The position numbers and the translations under genes were made by a program. A stretch of 64,000 nt of DNA, from contig NZ_JQNN01000001.1 of the NCBI RefSeq assembly GCF_000745265.1, positions 62,001-126,000 on the forward strand, read 5' to 3'. The notes under the pieces were generated by a model that did no database searches, was not told the DNA's origin, and saw only the letters and a program-made list of their open reading frames with translations. This DNA is from Massilia sp. 9096 (GTDB lineage Bacteria > Pseudomonadota > Gammaproteobacteria > Burkholderiales > Burkholderiaceae_D). The stretch's first letter is position 1. Every line of letters begins with the position of its first letter. Positions 62,058-64,000 of the stretch are shown here, piece by piece.

Positions 62058-62079
62058 GCGCCGGCCGCGCGGCCGGCGC
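62058..62079 (+). other. GC-rich hairpin between the two arabinofuranosidase genes
   Basis: A perfect 9-bp stem GCGCCGGCC / GGCCGGCGC with a GCGC loop, 9 bases after the GH51 stop. Only a short TTTCTT follows, so it is probably a partial terminator or an mRNA-stabilising element that lowers expression of the downstream gene. Confidence 0.5.
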
Positions 62080-62101
62080 TGCGTTTCTTGAGGTGACGAT
62101 G

Positions 62102-64000
62102 ATGCCGATCCGGATTGCTGCGCTGCCGCTGCTGCTGTTATCGGCGGCGCTGCTGGGCGCGAGCGCCCATGCCGCCGAACTGTTCCCGCTGCGCGACGTG
62201 CGCCTCGGTCCCAGCCCCTTCCTCGAGGCCCAGGCCACCGACCTGCATTACCTGATGGCCCTCGAGCCCGACCGCCTGGCCGCGCCGTTCCTGCGCGAAG
62301 CAGGCCTGGCGCCGAAGCAGCCCAGCTATGGCAACTGGGAATCGTCCGGCCTGGATGGCCACATGGGCGGCCATTACCTGTCGGCGCTGGCGTTGATGTT
62401 CGCCTCGACCGGCGACCCGGAAGTCAAGCGCCGCCTGGACGACTTCGTGGCGGAACTCAAGCGCGCGCAGCAAGCCAACGCCGAGGGCGACACGCAGGGT
62501 GAACTGCGCGGCTACCTCGGCGGCATCCCGGGCGGACGCGCGGCCTGGCGCGACATCGCCGCCGGCAAGCTCCACGCCGACAATTTTTCCGTCAACGGCA
62601 AGTGGGTGCCCTGGTATAACCTGCACAAGCTGTTCGCCGGCCTGCGCGACGCCTGGCGCTACGCCGGCAACGAGGATGCGCGCACCATGCTGGTGGCGCT
62701 GTCCGACTGGGCGCTGCGCCTCACCGGCCACCTGGGCGATGAACAGATGCAGGCCATGCTCAAGAGCGAGCATGGCGGCATGAACGAAGTGCTGGCCGAC
62801 GTCTACCAGATGACAGGCGAGCGCAAATACCTGGACCTGGCGCTGCGCTTTTCGGACCGGCGCATCCTGCAGCCGCTCGAACAGGGCCAGGACCGGCTTA
62901 CCGGCCTGCACGCCAATACCCAGATCCCGAAGGTGATCGGCTTCGAGCGCATCGCCGCGCTGAGCAGCGACCCGGCCACGCGACGCGACATGGCGCACGC
63001 CGCCGAATTCTTCTGGCAGACCGTGGTCGACAACCGCACGGTTGCCATCGGCGGCAACAGCGTCAAGGAGCACTTCCACGACGAACACGACTTCAGTCCG
63101 ATGTTGGAAGAGGTCGAGGGACCGGAGACCTGCAACACCTACAACATGCTCAAGCTGACCGGGATGCTGTTCGCAGCCTCGGACAAGGCGCTCTACGCCG
63201 ACTATTACGAGCGCGCGCTGTACAACCACATCCTCGCCTCGCAGCGCCCGGACAGCGGCGGCTTCGTCTACTTCACGCCGATGCGGCCGAACGGGTACCG
63301 GGTCTACTCGCAGGTCGACCAGGCGATGTGGTGCTGCGTCGGCTCGGGCATCGAGAGCCATGCGAAGTACGGCGAATTCATCTACGCCCACGAAGGCAGC
63401 GGCAAGGAGGCGGCGCTGTTCGTCAACTTGTTCATCCCGTCGACCCTCGATTGGAAAGCGCGGGGCGTGCGCATCACCCAGGCCAACACATTCCCCGACG
63501 AGGCCAGCACGCACATCACCGTGGATGAGGTGGGCGCGAGTGCGCACTTCGTGCTGAAGATCCGCTATCCGGCCTGGGTCGCCGCCGGCAAGCTGGGGCT
63601 GCGCGTGAACGGCAAGCCGGTCCGCATCGACGCGCGTCCGGGTCGCTACGTCAGCATCGAGCGCACCTGGCGCAAAGGCGACCGCGTCGACGTCGACCTG
63701 CCGATGACGACCCGCCTCGAGCAGATGCCGGACAAATCGAAGTACTACGCCGTGCTGCATGGGCCGATCGTGCTGGCCGCGAAGACCAACCCGTTCCCGA
63801 CCGAGCACCTGAATTTCCTGGCCGACGACACACGCATGGGCCATGTGCCGTCCGGCCAGGTCTGCCCGCTGGACGCGGCGCCGACCTTCGTGGCCGACGG
63901 CACGGACTTCATCAAGCGCTTCAAGCCGGTCCCCGGCAAGCCGCTGACCTTTACCGCACCGGCGGGCCTGGTGCGGGGCGGCACTGGAGCGGCCGCCGAG
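62102..64000 (+). CDS. Exported GH127 beta-L-arabinofuranosidase (partial, runs off right edge)
   Basis: 633 codons visible; the family is usually about 650-800 residues. Signal peptide (PIRIAALPLLLLSAALLGASAHA). GH127 (DUF1680) features: NWESSGLDGHMGGHYLSALA, VPWYNLHKLFAGL, SEHGGMNEVLADVY, and the zinc/thiol active site: Glu342 and Cys344 in EGPETCNTYN, and Cys411-Cys412 in MWCCVGSGIE, as in HypBA1 of Bifidobacterium. It cleaves terminal beta-L-arabinofuranose, as on plant hydroxyproline-rich glycoproteins. GAGGTG lies 6 bases before the ATG at 62102; an ATG at 62099 directly precedes it. Probably in the operon with GH51. Confidence 0.93.
   Translation, partial: MPIRIAALPLLLLSAALLGASAHAAELFPLRDVRLGPSPFLEAQATDLHYLMALEPDRLAAPFLREAGLAPKQPSYGNWESSGLDGHMGGHYLSALALMFASTGDPEVKRRLDDFVAELKRAQQANAEGDTQGELRGYLGGIPGGRAAWRDIAAGKLHADNFSVNGKWVPWYNLHKLFAGLRDAWRYAGNEDARTMLVALSDWALRLTGHLGDEQMQAMLKSEHGGMNEVLADVYQMTGERKYLDLALRFSDRRILQPLEQGQDRLTGLHANTQIPKVIGFERIAALSSDPATRRDMAHAAEFFWQTVVDNRTVAIGGNSVKEHFHDEHDFSPMLEEVEGPETCNTYNMLKLTGMLFAASDKALYADYYERALYNHILASQRPDSGGFVYFTPMRPNGYRVYSQVDQAMWCCVGSGIESHAKYGEFIYAHEGSGKEAALFVNLFIPSTLDWKARGVRITQANTFPDEASTHITVDEVGASAHFVLKIRYPAWVAAGKLGLRVNGKPVRIDARPGRYVSIERTWRKGDRVDVDLPMTTRLEQMPDKSKYYAVLHGPIVLAAKTNPFPTEHLNFLADDTRMGHVPSGQVCPLDAAPTFVADGTDFIKRFKPVPGKPLTFTAPAGLVRGGTGAAAE

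Overview
This is a GC-rich (roughly 65-70 %) chromosomal segment. The gene set and codon use look like a soil or plant-associated betaproteobacterium of the Oxalobacteraceae (Massilia/Telluria/Duganella group). That placement is inferred from gene content; there is no rRNA in the window. No phage, transposase, plasmid or CRISPR genes were found.

Layout. 1-9.5 kb: an alpha-oxoamine synthase running off the left edge, a membrane GGDEF-GGDEF-EAL protein, dusA, a chemoreceptor, two small exported proteins (a lone TonB C-terminal domain and a WXXGXW protein) and a degenerate HD-GYP protein. 9.5-15.5 kb: housekeeping genes (tRNA-His, murI, class I fumarase, UPF0114, acs). 15.2-18.2 kb: a KTSC protein and a membrane-anchored NodB deacetylase + caspase-like protease + TPR fusion. 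18.4-20.6 kb: tRNA-Ser(GGA) followed by a compositionally distinct, AT-richer block carrying a SulP transporter, possibly acquired. 20.7-34.1 kb: mixed metabolic and envelope genes: ynfA, an aldo/keto reductase, an MFS carrier, a PAS-GAF histidine kinase, a lipoprotein-anchored globin-like protein, an ECF sigma/anti-sigma pair, mgtC, a frameshifted exported amidohydrolase, a GntP permease and a serine hydrolase. Two gene remnants (GNAT and TonB-dependent receptor tails) lie here.

34.2-38.2 kb: a paoABC-like molybdenum aldehyde oxidoreductase operon. 38.5-40.4 kb: a GAF-PAS-PAS diguanylate cyclase. 40.5-50.7 kb: the full high-affinity potassium system on the minus strand, in transcription order: a 30-residue membrane peptide, kdpF, kdpA, kdpB, kdpC, kdpD, kdpE, then an OmpL-like porin and a small periplasmic protein. 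Several of these genes overlap or abut. The porin may serve the same low-K+ response. 51-54.7 kb: two more c-di-GMP proteins, one with an N-terminal LOV (blue-light) domain.

55.7-64 kb: an L-arabinose/arabinan catabolic cluster on the plus strand: galM, L-arabonate dehydratase, a fumarylacetoacetate-hydrolase-fold protein (AraD1/GguC), an SDR dehydrogenase, exported GH51 alpha-L-arabinofuranosidase and exported GH127 beta-L-arabinofuranosidase (cut by the window end). The two hydrolases would release arabinose outside the cytoplasm; the dehydrogenase, dehydratase and FAH protein would oxidise it without phosphorylation. A perfect 12-bp inverted repeat ahead of the dehydratase is a likely operator.

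Four active-looking c-di-GMP enzymes and one degenerate HD-GYP protein lie within about 53 kb, so second-messenger signalling with different sensory inputs (membrane, GAF/PAS, periplasmic Cache, LOV) is a theme of the region.
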